Shown: one piece after another, positions 56,273 through 62,855 of the stretch
Numbering within the stretch: position 1 is the stretch's first letter
Layout: every line of letters starts with the position of its first letter
Virus record (IMG/VR): IMGVR_UViG_3300031251_000003
Span: 62,001-126,000 of that record
Reading direction: 5' to 3' (one strand)
From: a virus
Length of the DNA: 64,000 nt
Made by a program: the position numbers and the translations under genes
The notes under the pieces: generated by a model
Database searches by the model: none
What the model saw: the letters and a program-made list of their open reading frames with translations, nothing else
Told to the model about the DNA's origin: nothing

Positions 56273-56491
56273 GTGGCTAAGAAACACAAGCCGAAGGAAA
56301 AGACTGAAACGAAGTTTTCGAAGTATCTTCCCGGCGAGAGTACATGGACGGGACGACGCAATAAGACGAGGCAGGATCTAATCCCAATGGGTCAACGTGA
56401 TCGCGTTGAAACAGCACAGAAGATCAGATCCTTCTCGATGCAGCATAAGCCATCTTGCACTAAAGATTGGCTGAAGTTGCGAGTACATTGA
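56273..56491 (+). CDS. Small basic protein, leaderless GTG start
   Basis: 72 aa (MAKKHKPKEKTETKFSKYLP...). Very basic with many Lys/Arg, so an RNA- or DNA-binding role is plausible. GTG sits at the expected RNA start. Confidence 0.7.
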   Translation: MAKKHKPKEKTETKFSKYLPGESTWTGRRNKTRQDLIPMGQRDRVETAQKIRSFSMQHKPSCTKDWLKLRVH

Positions 56492-56653
56492 TAACTTAGG
56501 TGGTGGTACCGGGAACCCCGATCCGGTGACGCGGAAGCGTATGGTGTAAGGGTTATGCACGCCACATGTACTAAGCCTTGGGATGCGATTCTCAAGGTAC
56601 CCTTTCTAGCAGGGGATGTGCCTGGGCACCGCTCCAGAGCCAGCTAGATGTAA

Positions 56654-56727
56654 CTGGATGTAGGAAAGCTTGGTAATCCGTCTGCTTTGGGAGCAGAAGA
56701 GCGTGAGTTCGAATCTCACCGTCCAGA
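56654..56727 (+). tRNA. tRNA-Pro(TGG)
   Basis: 74 nt, acceptor CTGGATG/CGTCCAG, anticodon arm TCTGC-TTTGGGA-GCAGA. Confidence 0.85.
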
Positions 56728-56949
56728 CTGAAGAGTTAGGAGGTTGGCCTAAAGGCAGCCACCCTTTAAAGAGTAGACTTACGTGAGCCGACCACGCTGA
56801 GCGAAAGCCTATTTGAGAGTCATGATCGCGCAAAGGTGACAATGATCCCGCGCCCGGAATGGCAACATGACGAAGACCAAGGAAACGACTTGGAAGAATA
56901 AACGGGTTAGTCTTTTGGCGTAACAGCACACTATCTCTTTTAGAATTGA

Positions 56950-57024
56950 CTGGATATAGCTCAGCCTGGTTAGAGTACGCCCTTGGGGAGGGTGAGGCCG
57001 CAAGTTCGAATCTTGCTATCCAGA
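56950..57024 (+). tRNA. tRNA-Pro(GGG)
   Basis: 75 nt, acceptor CTGGATA/TATCCAG, loop TTGGGGA. Confidence 0.85.
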
Positions 57025-57027
57025 TAA

Positions 57028-57098
57028 CAGGATGTTGTATAGTGGTAATATACTTGCTTCGGGAGCATGAGTCAGAGGTTCGAGTCCTCTCATCCTGA
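57028..57098 (+). tRNA. tRNA-Pro(CGG)
   Basis: 71 nt, acceptor CAGGATG/CATCCTG, loop TTCGGGA; one T-T mismatch in the anticodon stem. Three bases after tRNA-Pro(GGG). Confidence 0.8.
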
Positions 57099-57154
57099 TA
57101 TGTACTAGCTTTCTTATGGTGATCTCGCCCTACTAATGGGTAGGTGATAAATAA

Positions 57155-57322
57155 ATGAGACAACATATAGAAGGTGGATTACTTTCATTCTTAGGATTAT
57201 GTGCTGCTGCTCTCTTCTTTGGTCTTCTCGTATTTGGAGGATCCATTAGCGATTGGCCATTAGAGGTAGCAGGCTTCTTTGCTCTAGCTATTGCGTTCGT
57301 TCTGGAACGCTTAGGGTTGTAA
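57155..57322 (+). CDS. Small two-helix membrane protein
   Basis: 55 aa (MRQHIEGGLLSFLGLCAAAL ... AFVLERLGL). Two hydrophobic helices joined by GGSISDWPLE. Weak ribosome site. Unknown role. Confidence 0.6.
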   Translation: MRQHIEGGLLSFLGLCAAALFFGLLVFGGSISDWPLEVAGFFALAIAFVLERLGL

Positions 57323-57557
57323 GACTCCGCTGGAATGCGGCGCATAGGGAGGTTCTTCGAGCCGTTGATCTATGTGATGGTGGAAACCGTGCCCGTTGAG
57401 CCGGGTAAAGGTACGACTAGCCATCGTATCGAAAGCGTAGGGCAGCGCGGTTGTAGCTGGTGGTGAGGGCGCAGCTATGGTATGGCTAAACGCCGAATCG
57501 TTCGAAGCGACAAGGCTTACGGGGTTGGTAATTCTCACGACTTGCCGATCCCGCCAA

Positions 57558-57629
57558 TGCGGTGTAGTCTAATGGTAGTGACTTCCGGCTCTGAACCGGA
57601 CAGTGTTGGTTCGAATCCAGCCTCCGCAG
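57558..57629 (+). tRNA. tRNA-Gln(CTG)
   Basis: 72 nt, acceptor TGCGGTG/CTCCGCA (one mismatch), anticodon arm TCCGG-CTCTGAA-CCGGA. Confidence 0.85.
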
Positions 57630-57919
57630 CTAACTCTAACGAGTAACAAGTGATTACAGCCGCTGATTGCCACGAGCGGTAAAGGATGGTCTTTTATGCC
57701 GGACGCTAGAATATGGCAGGTATAAAACTAAGTGTGTGGGTACCCGTAGCAATCACAGCCGCCGTTTTGTAATCCAGGATGTGGATTGTCGAGGTATGGT
57801 ATAGACACCACTTCTAGAAATCCACCATACATGCGCTACCTTGGAAAGGTGTAACGGTTCATAACCTGCCTTTCCTCCAATCCCCACTTAGGCTGAAATA
57901 TACCTAGGTGGGGAACCAA
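57630..57919 (+). other. Hairpin-rich spacer
   Basis: 290 bases without a gene. Ends in a strong CCCCACTTAGG/CCTAGGTGGGG hairpin directly before tRNA-Tyr; ATGGTGG/CCACCAT-type pairing inside. Confidence 0.4.
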
Positions 57920-58000
57920 GCATATGTTGAGCAAAGGCTAGCTCCGCTGTCTGTAAAACAGCCGTCTCCGACTATGTAGGTTCGAATCCTACCATATGCA
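57920..58000 (+). tRNA. tRNA-Tyr(GTA)
   Basis: 81 nt, acceptor GCATATG/CATATGC, anticodon arm GCTGT-CTGTAAA-ACAGC, long variable arm. Confidence 0.88.
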
Positions 58001-58004
58001 CTGA

Positions 58005-58076
58005 TGGGAAATCGGTTAATGGTTAAACCAAGAGCCTTTGAAGCTCTGACTTTGGGTTCGAGTCCCAATTTCCCTA
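58005..58076 (+). tRNA. tRNA-Gln(TTG)
   Basis: 72 nt, acceptor TGGGAAA/TTTCCCT with U1-U72, anticodon arm AGAGC-CTTTGAA-GCTCT. Confidence 0.85.
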
Positions 58077-58113
58077 TAGGTCAAGCTGGTGGGCCTGAAG
58101 CACTAGCATTTAC

Positions 58114-58187
58114 GGAAGCGTAGCTCAGTTGGTTAGAGCACCGGCCTGTCACGTCGGTAGTCGCGGGTTCGAGTCCCGTCGTTTCCG
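58114..58187 (+). tRNA. tRNA-Asp(GTC), copy 1
   Basis: 74 nt, acceptor GGAAGCG/CGTTTCC, anticodon arm CCGGC-CTGTCAC-GTCGG. Closest to a textbook bacterial tRNA. Confidence 0.88.
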
Positions 58188-58217
58188 CTCTTTGGACGAT
58201 GACCTGTGGAAGGATTT

Positions 58218-58388
58218 ATGCCAAACTTCCTAAAGGGTAAAAAGCTAGCGAGTAAGGCGAAGCTGGGGCACCACAAAATGCGTCAGTGGATGAAAGCTAG
58301 CGAATCAAGCTGCTGTAGGCATAACGGTAGTGTAATGAGCGAGTCTAACTCAAGTATTTTCGCTCCACCGTCCAAGGTTTTAAGTTGA
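58218..58388 (+). CDS. Small basic hypothetical protein
   Basis: 56 aa from ATG 58218 with GGAAGG upstream (MPNFLKGKKLASKAKLGHHK...). Basic N-terminus, Ser-rich C-terminus with a CC pair. Moderate support only. Confidence 0.5.
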   Translation: MPNFLKGKKLASKAKLGHHKMRQWMKASESSCCRHNGSVMSESNSSIFAPPSKVLS

Positions 58389-58413
58389 CCAATCATAATT
58401 TGTATGATATACT
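58385..58413 (+). promoter_or_regulatory. Promoter for leaderless gene
   Basis: TTGACC (58385-58390), 17 bp, TGA-TATACT (58408-58413), 5 bases to ATG. Confidence 0.8.
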
Positions 58414-58418
58414 AAGTC

Positions 58419-58592
58419 ATGGTTACTAAAACGGACATAAAAACTCTTGAATTCGATGTAGATGGGAAGACAATCGAGCTTCAAGTTAAATGTGAGTTGG
58501 TTAGTAAAACTTGGAAACTTACGATTAATTGTAAGGATCCCGGTCGTGTTGAGTTTGAAACCATCATGAGTAAGATGGGTGTTATAAGATAA
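58419..58592 (+). CDS. Small hypothetical protein, leaderless
   Basis: 57 aa (MVTKTDIKTLEFDVDGKTIE...). Beta-rich small domain. Promoter spacing supports the start. Not recognised. Confidence 0.65.
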   Translation: MVTKTDIKTLEFDVDGKTIELQVKCELVSKTWKLTINCKDPGRVEFETIMSKMGVIR

Positions 58593-58596
58593 ATAA

Positions 58597-58672
58597 CGGG
58601 GTGTGGTGTAGTCCGGTCTAACACGCTTGCCTGTCACGCAAGAGAACGAGGGTTCAAATCCCTTCATCCTGA
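58597..58672 (+). tRNA. tRNA-Asp(GTC), copy 2
   Basis: 76 nt, acceptor CGGGGTG/CATCCTG with G-T pairs, anticodon arm CTTGC-CTGTCAC-GCAAG. Confidence 0.8.
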
Positions 58673-58748
58673 TTGAAGATCGTCTAAAGTAGGACGCCTG
58701 GTTTAACGGGAGATTCTAGAGGTTAACGTCTCTGGCTTCAAAATACTT

Positions 58749-58823
58749 GCCTCGTTGGTCTAGCGGTCTAGGATACCGGGTTTTCACCCCGCGTGAACAA
58801 GGGTTCGAATCCCTTACGAGGTA
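58749..58823 (+). tRNA. tRNA-Glu(TTC)
   Basis: 75 nt, acceptor GCCTCGT/ACGAGGT, loop TTTTCAC. Confidence 0.85.
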
Positions 58824-59207
58824 CCTTAATAAAAATTAGACACCAGGGTTTCAGAGCAAAGCGGTAGCTCCGAGCGCTCTTATGAGATCTTGGGTGTTGT
58901 GACGGAAAAGTGCCTATCTTGCTTCCGCAAAGCGGTGAGCTAGGTATTGAACGTATAAGCGGCGAAAGCTCTGGGCAACCGGAGCCGGTAGCAGCCGAAG
59001 TAAAGGAATCGAAACCAGCGGCTTAGCGGCTGAGGGACTAGGTTCTGGGCGGGGGTTGTACCTCGTACAGTGGTGGCTCGACAGGGCAGCGGAAGTAGAA
59101 GAGAAACCATATGACAAGGTAGCTTGCCTCTTCTTGCGGGATACCAAGACCCGCCAACACAGTCTAAATCTTGGGGATGTTTGGGTAAAACTGAGCATCC
59201 CCACCAA
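58824..59207 (+). ncRNA. Long structured spacer
   Basis: 384 bases without a gene. Outer ACACC/GGTGT, a GGCGAAAGCTC motif near 58961 shared with other spacers, and a GGGGATG/CATCCCC hairpin just before the next tRNA. Candidate structured RNA. Confidence 0.4.
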
Positions 59208-59283
59208 CCTTCAGTAGCTCAACGGTAGAGCGGTACGCTGTATGGAAGCGTTCGGGTTGCGAGTTCAATTCTCGTCTGAGGGT
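59208..59283 (+). tRNA. tRNA-like gene with apparent ATG anticodon
   Basis: 76 nt, acceptor CCTTCAG/CTGAGGG, D arm GCTC/GAGC, T arm GCGAG-TTCAATT-CTCGT. Anticodon arm ACGCT-GTATGGA-AGCGT gives ATG (His codon CAT), unusual in bacteria. Junctions are 2 bases longer than normal. Confidence 0.5.
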
Positions 59284-59348
59284 CTTCTCGCTCGACACTC
59301 CCCTCCTAGGCCAATGATCTAGCCCGTGGGAAAGTGCGGCGAGTTCTA

Positions 59349-59421
59349 GCCAGCCTCGTATAACGGCATATTACACCGCACTTGTAATGCGGGTATTTCG
59401 GTTCAATTCCGAAGGTTGGCT
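59349..59421 (+). tRNA. tRNA-Thr(TGT)
   Basis: 73 nt, acceptor GCCAGCC/GGTTGGC, anticodon arm CCGCA-CTTGTAA-TGCGG. Confidence 0.85.
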
Positions 59422-59473
59422 CTCGTGTGTGGAAATGAAACTATGTGACGAGCGCGTTCCGGCATAGAAGTAG

Positions 59474-59512
59474 TGGCCTTTCTGGGTTCGAGTCCCAGCA
59501 CCGATTTATCAA
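59474..59512 (+). pseudogene. 3' tRNA fragment
   Basis: T arm CTGGG-TTCGAGT-CCCAG followed by CACCGAT. No 5' partner strand found. Remnant or misprocessed tRNA. Confidence 0.4.
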
Positions 59513-59526
59513 AACAAGGAGGCACT

Positions 59527-59880
59527 TTGCTGAAATGGCTAAAGTTGCCGATACTAACTGTACTAATCCTAAGTAGTTTGGGAAATCTCAGGACAAACGG
59601 CGCTAAAGCTGTCTCAGTTCGTAGTCTCACTGTTTTAGAGACTGCCTATTGTCTTAGGGGAACTATGGCCAACGGCCACTATGTTCACCCTGGGGCAATA
59701 GCGGTTGATCCAAGAGTTATTCCTATGGGATCTCGTATCTTTGTCCCCGGCTATGGTTGGGGAACAGCAGAGGATACGGGTGGTGCAATTATCGGCTATC
59801 ATATCGATGTATGGATGAGCGATTGCTCACAAGCTATGAGATCTACCCGATGGAATGTACGGATCAAAATTTCACGTTGA
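59527..59880 (+). CDS. Exported 3D-domain protein
   Basis: 117 aa from TTG 59527 (AAGGAGG 5 bases upstream). Signal-like N-terminus MLKWLKLPILTVLILSSLGN, then a 3D domain with its three aspartates (AVDPRVIPMGSRIFVPG; AEDTGGAIIG; HIDVWM). 3D domains occur in cell-wall lytic or resuscitation-type proteins. May help weaken the wall. Confidence 0.75.
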   Translation: MLKWLKLPILTVLILSSLGNLRTNGAKAVSVRSLTVLETAYCLRGTMANGHYVHPGAIAVDPRVIPMGSRIFVPGYGWGTAEDTGGAIIGYHIDVWMSDCSQAMRSTRWNVRIKISR

Positions 59881-60017
59881 GTGGGAAGGTAACAAATATA
59901 GGTGGCATTTGGGGCCAAATGGCTATGCCGAAATTACTAGAAGAGTTAGCTAAATGTGATGTTGTTTGTGCTAACTGCCATCTTCGTAGACATCATTCCG
60001 CGTTGTTCGTAGACTAA
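59840..60017 (+). pseudogene. Truncated HNH endonuclease
   Basis: The frame (GKVTNIGGIWGQMAMPKLLE ... AKCDVVCANCHLRRHH) matches the C-terminal third of the HNH gene at 49680 (VSKCDLVCANCHRIRT) but has no N-terminal part. Its last codons lie inside tRNA-His at 60002. An ATG at 59925 would give 30 aa. Confidence 0.6.
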
Positions 60018-60076
60018 TTGGTTAAGTCCCTACCCTGTGAAGGTAGCCTATACGGGTTCGAATCCCGCCGAACAAC
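60002..60076 (+). tRNA. tRNA-His(GTG), copy 1
   Basis: 75 nt with an 8-bp acceptor GTTGTTCG/CGAACAAC, including the extra G-1/C73 pair typical of tRNA-His. Anticodon arm CTACC-CTGTGAA-GGTAG. 5' end overlaps the HNH remnant. Confidence 0.88.
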
Positions 60077-60143
60077 TCAAGGGGATCTCCTTGATATGCC
60101 GTGGTTCGTCGGTTACGAATTCTTGGAGCAAGATCCCCTCCAT

Positions 60144-60257
60144 GCAGCAGTCGCTTAAGTGGGAAAGCACCTACTGATAAAGAAGTCTCCATGGTTATAG
60201 ACCGGTCAAACGGTGGAGATTTGTAGGAGATCATTGGTTCGAATCCAGTCTGTTGTT
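60144..60257 (+). tRNA. tRNA with a 41-nt insertion in the anticodon loop
   Basis: Acceptor GCAGCAG/CTGTTGT, D arm GCTT/AAGC, anticodon stem CCTAC/GTAGG, 5-base variable region and T arm ATTGG-TTCGAAT-CCAGT are all standard. The loop between the anticodon stem strands is 48 bases instead of 7 and holds its own hairpin TCTCC/GGAGA with ACCG/CGGT. Much shorter than known group I introns. GAT lies near the 5' side of the loop. Confidence 0.6.
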
Positions 60258-60261
60258 CTTT

Positions 60262-60336
60262 GAGAGATTAGCATAATTGGACTAATGTTCCAGGTTGTGA
60301 TCCTGGCTAATTTCGGTTCGAATCCGAAATCTCTCT
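60262..60336 (+). tRNA. tRNA-His(GTG), copy 2
   Basis: 75 nt, acceptor GAGAGAT/ATCTCTC, anticodon arm CCAGG-TTGTGAT-CCTGG. Lacks the G-1/C73 identity pair seen in copy 1. Confidence 0.75.
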
Positions 60337-60429
60337 TGCCTTGATAACCCCAGTCGCTTCGGCGGCTCCGAGATAGGCACGGAATGAAACAGACCATTGG
60401 GAGCAGATGGCTTTAGCCGATCTGTTTTC

Positions 60430-60502
60430 GCCTGAGTAGTGATAACGGTCAGCACACATCCTTGGTAAGGATGGAGTTTGGGTTCGATTCCCAGCTTGGG
60501 CT
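60430..60502 (+). tRNA. tRNA-Thr(GGT)
   Basis: 73 nt, acceptor GCCTGAG/CTTGGGC, anticodon arm CATCC-TTGGTAA-GGATG. Confidence 0.85.
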
Positions 60503-60503
60503 T

Positions 60504-60635
60504 ATGAGTAACTTCAAACGCAAGAAATCAAGACGTTCGGTAAAGTGTACCATGTGTACACCATTTAGATGGTTAGGAAATACCAAAGAACGGCGACCCT
60601 TTAAAGACCGTCGCCAACTTCAGAAGGAGGAATAG
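60504..60635 (+). CDS. 43-aa basic protein with CxxC
   Basis: MSNFKRKKSRRSVKCTMCTP ... RRQLQKEE. Basic, one CTMC pair and a WLGN motif like a small protein common in phages. Two bases before the vWA gene, whose ribosome site lies in its last codons. Confidence 0.65.
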   Translation: MSNFKRKKSRRSVKCTMCTPFRWLGNTKERRPFKDRRQLQKEE

Positions 60636-60637
60636 CA

Positions 60638-61366
60638 TTGGCAGCAGTTGATCAGGCAATCTATGTTATCATCGATGGCAGTGGCTCGATGAGTAGCGTG
60701 AAGCATGATGTAGTCAAGGGCATTAACGATTTCATTACGGAACAGCAGGACGACATCAAGGGCACACAGGATGTTGTGTTGTTTTCTCTGACATCCTTTG
60801 ACACGAATGTCCAGGAAATCTACGTGAGAGAGAATCTAGAGCTAGTCAATCCTGTCTCTTTGAAGGATACTTACTTGGGCGGTGGTACATCTCTTCTAGA
60901 TGCTATTGGCCGTACACTGACTAAGGCTGAGGATGAACAGGCTGATCGTAACATCGTCGTGATCTATACCGATGGTGGCGAGAATTCAAGTCATGAGTTC
61001 ACTAAGACTCAGGTTGGTGATTTGATCGACAAGCTGACTGGTACAGGAGATTGGCAGATCATCTATCTCGGTGCTGAGTTTGCCGACTTCGCAGAAGATC
61101 GTCAGGGCTTTGGTGCTATTGCTGGTGCCGCAGCGGGTGGTACCTTTACTGGTATGAACACGTCGAAGAATGATGTTGGTGCCACGTTCTCTAACCTGTC
61201 CCAGACATCCATCTATTACAGAGGGATGCACACCAATTCTGCTAAGAATCTTGTTGCTCGCGGTGGAGTCGTGGCCGCAGCAGCGGAGGATATTGGCCTT
61301 ACCTGGAACGAGGATGACACAACGGTTATTCCGGCCGATGTAGTGGAACCTAAGAAGAAAGCCTAG
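60638..61366 (+). CDS. von Willebrand A domain protein
   Basis: 242 aa from TTG 60638, chosen because AAGGAGG lies 8 bases upstream. MIDAS metal site is complete: DGSGSMSS (residues 13-20), GGGTSLLDA near 88, YTDGGE near 110. The C-terminal third is Gly/Ala-rich. Such domains mediate metal-dependent protein contacts; partner unknown. Similar stand-alone vWA proteins occur in stress and RNP systems. Confidence 0.8.
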   Translation: MAAVDQAIYVIIDGSGSMSSVKHDVVKGINDFITEQQDDIKGTQDVVLFSLTSFDTNVQEIYVRENLELVNPVSLKDTYLGGGTSLLDAIGRTLTKAEDEQADRNIVVIYTDGGENSSHEFTKTQVGDLIDKLTGTGDWQIIYLGAEFADFAEDRQGFGAIAGAAAGGTFTGMNTSKNDVGATFSNLSQTSIYYRGMHTNSAKNLVARGGVVAAAAEDIGLTWNEDDTTVIPADVVEPKKKA

Positions 61367-61407
61367 GGGAGAGGACGCCATCTGCTCTCTAAAAAATGAT
61401 GGCACTA

Positions 61408-61478
61408 GCCAGTTTAGTATAGTGGGAATACTCGCCTTTCGTAAGGGCGAAACTAGGGTTCGATTCCCTAATCTGGCT
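61408..61478 (+). tRNA. tRNA-Thr(CGT)
   Basis: 71 nt, acceptor GCCAGTT/ATCTGGC (one mismatch), loop TTCGTAA. Confidence 0.8.
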
Positions 61479-61514
61479 CTGCTTATCAGGCGCGTCCCGG
61501 TAGCTCCGGGTTAA

Positions 61515-61586
61515 GAGCGTGTAGTTCAGCGGGAGAACGTCTGGGTGACAACCAGAAGATCGTAGGTTCGATTCCTACCATGCTCA
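61515..61586 (+). tRNA. tRNA-Val(GAC)
   Basis: 72 nt, acceptor GAGCGTG/CATGCTC, anticodon arm TCTGG-GTGACAA-CCAGA. Confidence 0.85.
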
Positions 61587-61654
61587 TACGGCCCTTGTGG
61601 GGTCCAAAACAATACAAATTCTATTTAGATCTGAAAGGGATAAGGTGAATAGAT

Positions 61655-61843
61655 ATGAAGACTCGTTGGATGATTATTCCGACCGTGGTGGCCCTTTTAG
61701 GTATGATTGTTGTGTTCGTAGTCGGGTATCTTACTTACGGTATTTGGGCCGGTTTCTTTGTTTCTATTCTTTTCGGAGTTATTAGCTTGATTCTTCTCAT
61801 CTGGGCTGCTATAATGGATGGAGAAGATAATACGCATGTATAG
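61655..61843 (+). CDS. Small two-helix membrane protein
   Basis: 62 aa behind AAGGTG. Segments MIIPTVVALLGMIVVFVVGY and FFVSILFGVISLILLIWAAI. Its 3' end carries a promoter and its stop overlaps tRNA-Gly(GCC). Confidence 0.65.
   Translation: MKTRWMIIPTVVALLGMIVVFVVGYLTYGIWAGFFVSILFGVISLILLIWAAIMDGEDNTHV
61787..61815 (+). promoter_or_regulatory. Promoter for the Gly-Gly-Arg tRNA group
   Basis: TTGATT (61787-61792), 17 bp, TGC-TATAAT (61810-61815), inside the membrane gene. First tRNA starts 19 bases later. Confidence 0.65.
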
Positions 61844-61906
61844 CAAAGTTGGTATTGCGCTTCCTTGCCATGGAAGAGGCCACGAGTTCGAGTCTCGTTA
61901 CATGCT
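61834..61906 (+). tRNA. tRNA-Gly(GCC)
   Basis: 73 nt, acceptor GCATGTA/TACATGC, anticodon arm CTTCC-TTGCCAT-GGAAG. Confidence 0.88.
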
Positions 61907-61910
61907 TTAC

Positions 61911-61982
61911 GCACCAGTAATGTAGTGGTTAACATGACAGTCTTCCAAACTGTATACCAGAGTTCGAATCTCTGTTGGTGCA
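61911..61982 (+). tRNA. tRNA-Gly(TCC)
   Basis: 72 nt, acceptor GCACCAG/TTGGTGC, anticodon arm ACAGT-CTTCCAA-ACTGT. Confidence 0.88.
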
Positions 61983-61986
61983 TCGT

Positions 61987-62059
61987 TGCTCCGTAGATTA
62001 GAGGACAAATCACTTCCCTGCGAAGGAAGAAATCACGAGTTCGAATCTCGTCGGGGCTA
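61987..62059 (+). tRNA. tRNA-Arg(GCG)
   Basis: 73 nt, acceptor TGCTCCG/CGGGGCT with 1-72 mismatch, anticodon arm CTTCC-CTGCGAA-GGAAG. Confidence 0.78.
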
Positions 62060-62084
62060 TAGTTCAGCTAACACCGATTTATGA

Positions 62085-62090
62085 TATAAT
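62085..62090 (+). promoter_or_regulatory. Extended -10 box upstream of RNase P RNA
   Basis: TGA-TATAAT with a poor -35. RNA start expected near 62097, one base before helix P1. Confidence 0.6.
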
Positions 62091-62096
62091 AGGTAT

Positions 62097-62424
62097 CTCA
62101 GTAGATGGACATACGCTGCATCGTGTATCTATCGGTGTAGAGGAAGTTCGGGACATCCTTCTAGGGGAGCCAAGGAACCTAGAGAAAAACGTGCGGCAGT
62201 AGTGGGAGTCAGGTGCATTGGGTAAACCTTCGGGCATAATGCGGTGCTATCACCCTCCTGACGCCTTACCACGAGAATCGGCGGGATGCGATCACAAGCA
62301 GATACATCAGCTACGATGATATCGGGTAGTGAGCAGCCCTTCGGGGCCAGGGATTGAACAGACCCTGAGATAGATGTATGTCGCCCTTGACAGGGTACAA
62401 AATTCCGGCTATAATCTACTGAAG
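62097..62424 (+). ncRNA. rnpB: RNase P RNA
   Basis: About 328 nt. P1 TCAGTAGAT (62098-62106) / ATCTACTGA (62414-62422), P2 GACATAC (62108-62114) / GTATGTC (62376-62382), P3 CTGCATCG/CGGTGTAG. P4 joins GAGGAAGTTCGGGA (62140-62153) to ACAAAATTCCGGCT (62397-62410) and keeps the bulged U. These correspond to CR-I and CR-V of bacterial RNase P. Cleaves 5' leaders from pre-tRNAs, so it could process this very array with host or phage protein. The protein subunit is not seen in the window. Confidence 0.88.
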
Positions 62425-62432
62425 CAATGTAC

Positions 62433-62504
62433 GGCGATAAGCCTGCGGTGGGCAACTTCTCTCATAAGGAAGTCTGAGGTAAGGTTCGATTCCTACTATC
62501 GCTA
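62433..62504 (+). tRNA. tRNA-Met(CAT), third CAT tRNA
   Basis: 72 nt, acceptor GGCGATA/TATCGCT, anticodon arm CTTCT-CTCATAA-GGAAG. T stem has a bulged A. Directly follows RNase P RNA. Confidence 0.75.
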
Positions 62505-62506
62505 CT

Positions 62507-62767
62507 ATGAGCAAACACAACAAAACCAAGATCGAAAAGGTACTAAGGAACGAAGTCAACGTACTACGTTTCAAGCCGAAGACAGATCCTAAGGACTCTA
62601 AGCCAGAGAAGAAGATCGGCAAGTTCGCTAACTGGTGTCGTCTTCAGGGTCATCCTGCAACGTGCGGGTGTGCCTATAGCAAGATCGAAATCTCGGCTAA
62701 GAACCATCCAGTTAGTAATGGAGACTGTGTTAACGGCAGAGACTGCCCTAACCACCCGAGAAGGTAG
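62507..62767 (+). CDS. Small Cys-rich basic protein
   Basis: 86 aa. Lys-rich N-terminus, then NWCRLQGHPATCGCAYSK and GDCVNGRDCPNHPRR, a probable zinc site. Three bases after tRNA-Met, no clear ribosome site. Confidence 0.6.
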   Translation: MSKHNKTKIEKVLRNEVNVLRFKPKTDPKDSKPEKKIGKFANWCRLQGHPATCGCAYSKIEISAKNHPVSNGDCVNGRDCPNHPRR

Positions 62768-62781
62768 TGTACCCAATCTAA

Positions 62782-62853
62782 TCCCTTGTAGGTTAGAGGA
62801 TAAACCAGTGGTTTCCTAAACCACAATCCCGAGTTCGAGTCTCGGCAGGGGGA
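62782..62853 (+). tRNA. tRNA-Arg(CCT)
   Basis: 72 nt, acceptor TCCCTTG/CAGGGGG, anticodon arm GTGGT-TTCCTAA-ACCAC. Last tRNA found. Confidence 0.85.
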
Positions 62854-62855
62854 CT

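Noticed and set aside
56505-56602. tRNA with GGTACC acceptor ends
   Set aside because: GGTACC is self-complementary; the T arm has an A-C mismatch at 53-61 and no anticodon arm forms.
44427-62455. Many minus-strand frames across the tRNA array
   Set aside because: Several contain short recurring FEP- or RNSN-like peptides produced by reading T arms backwards; none has a ribosome site or promoter.
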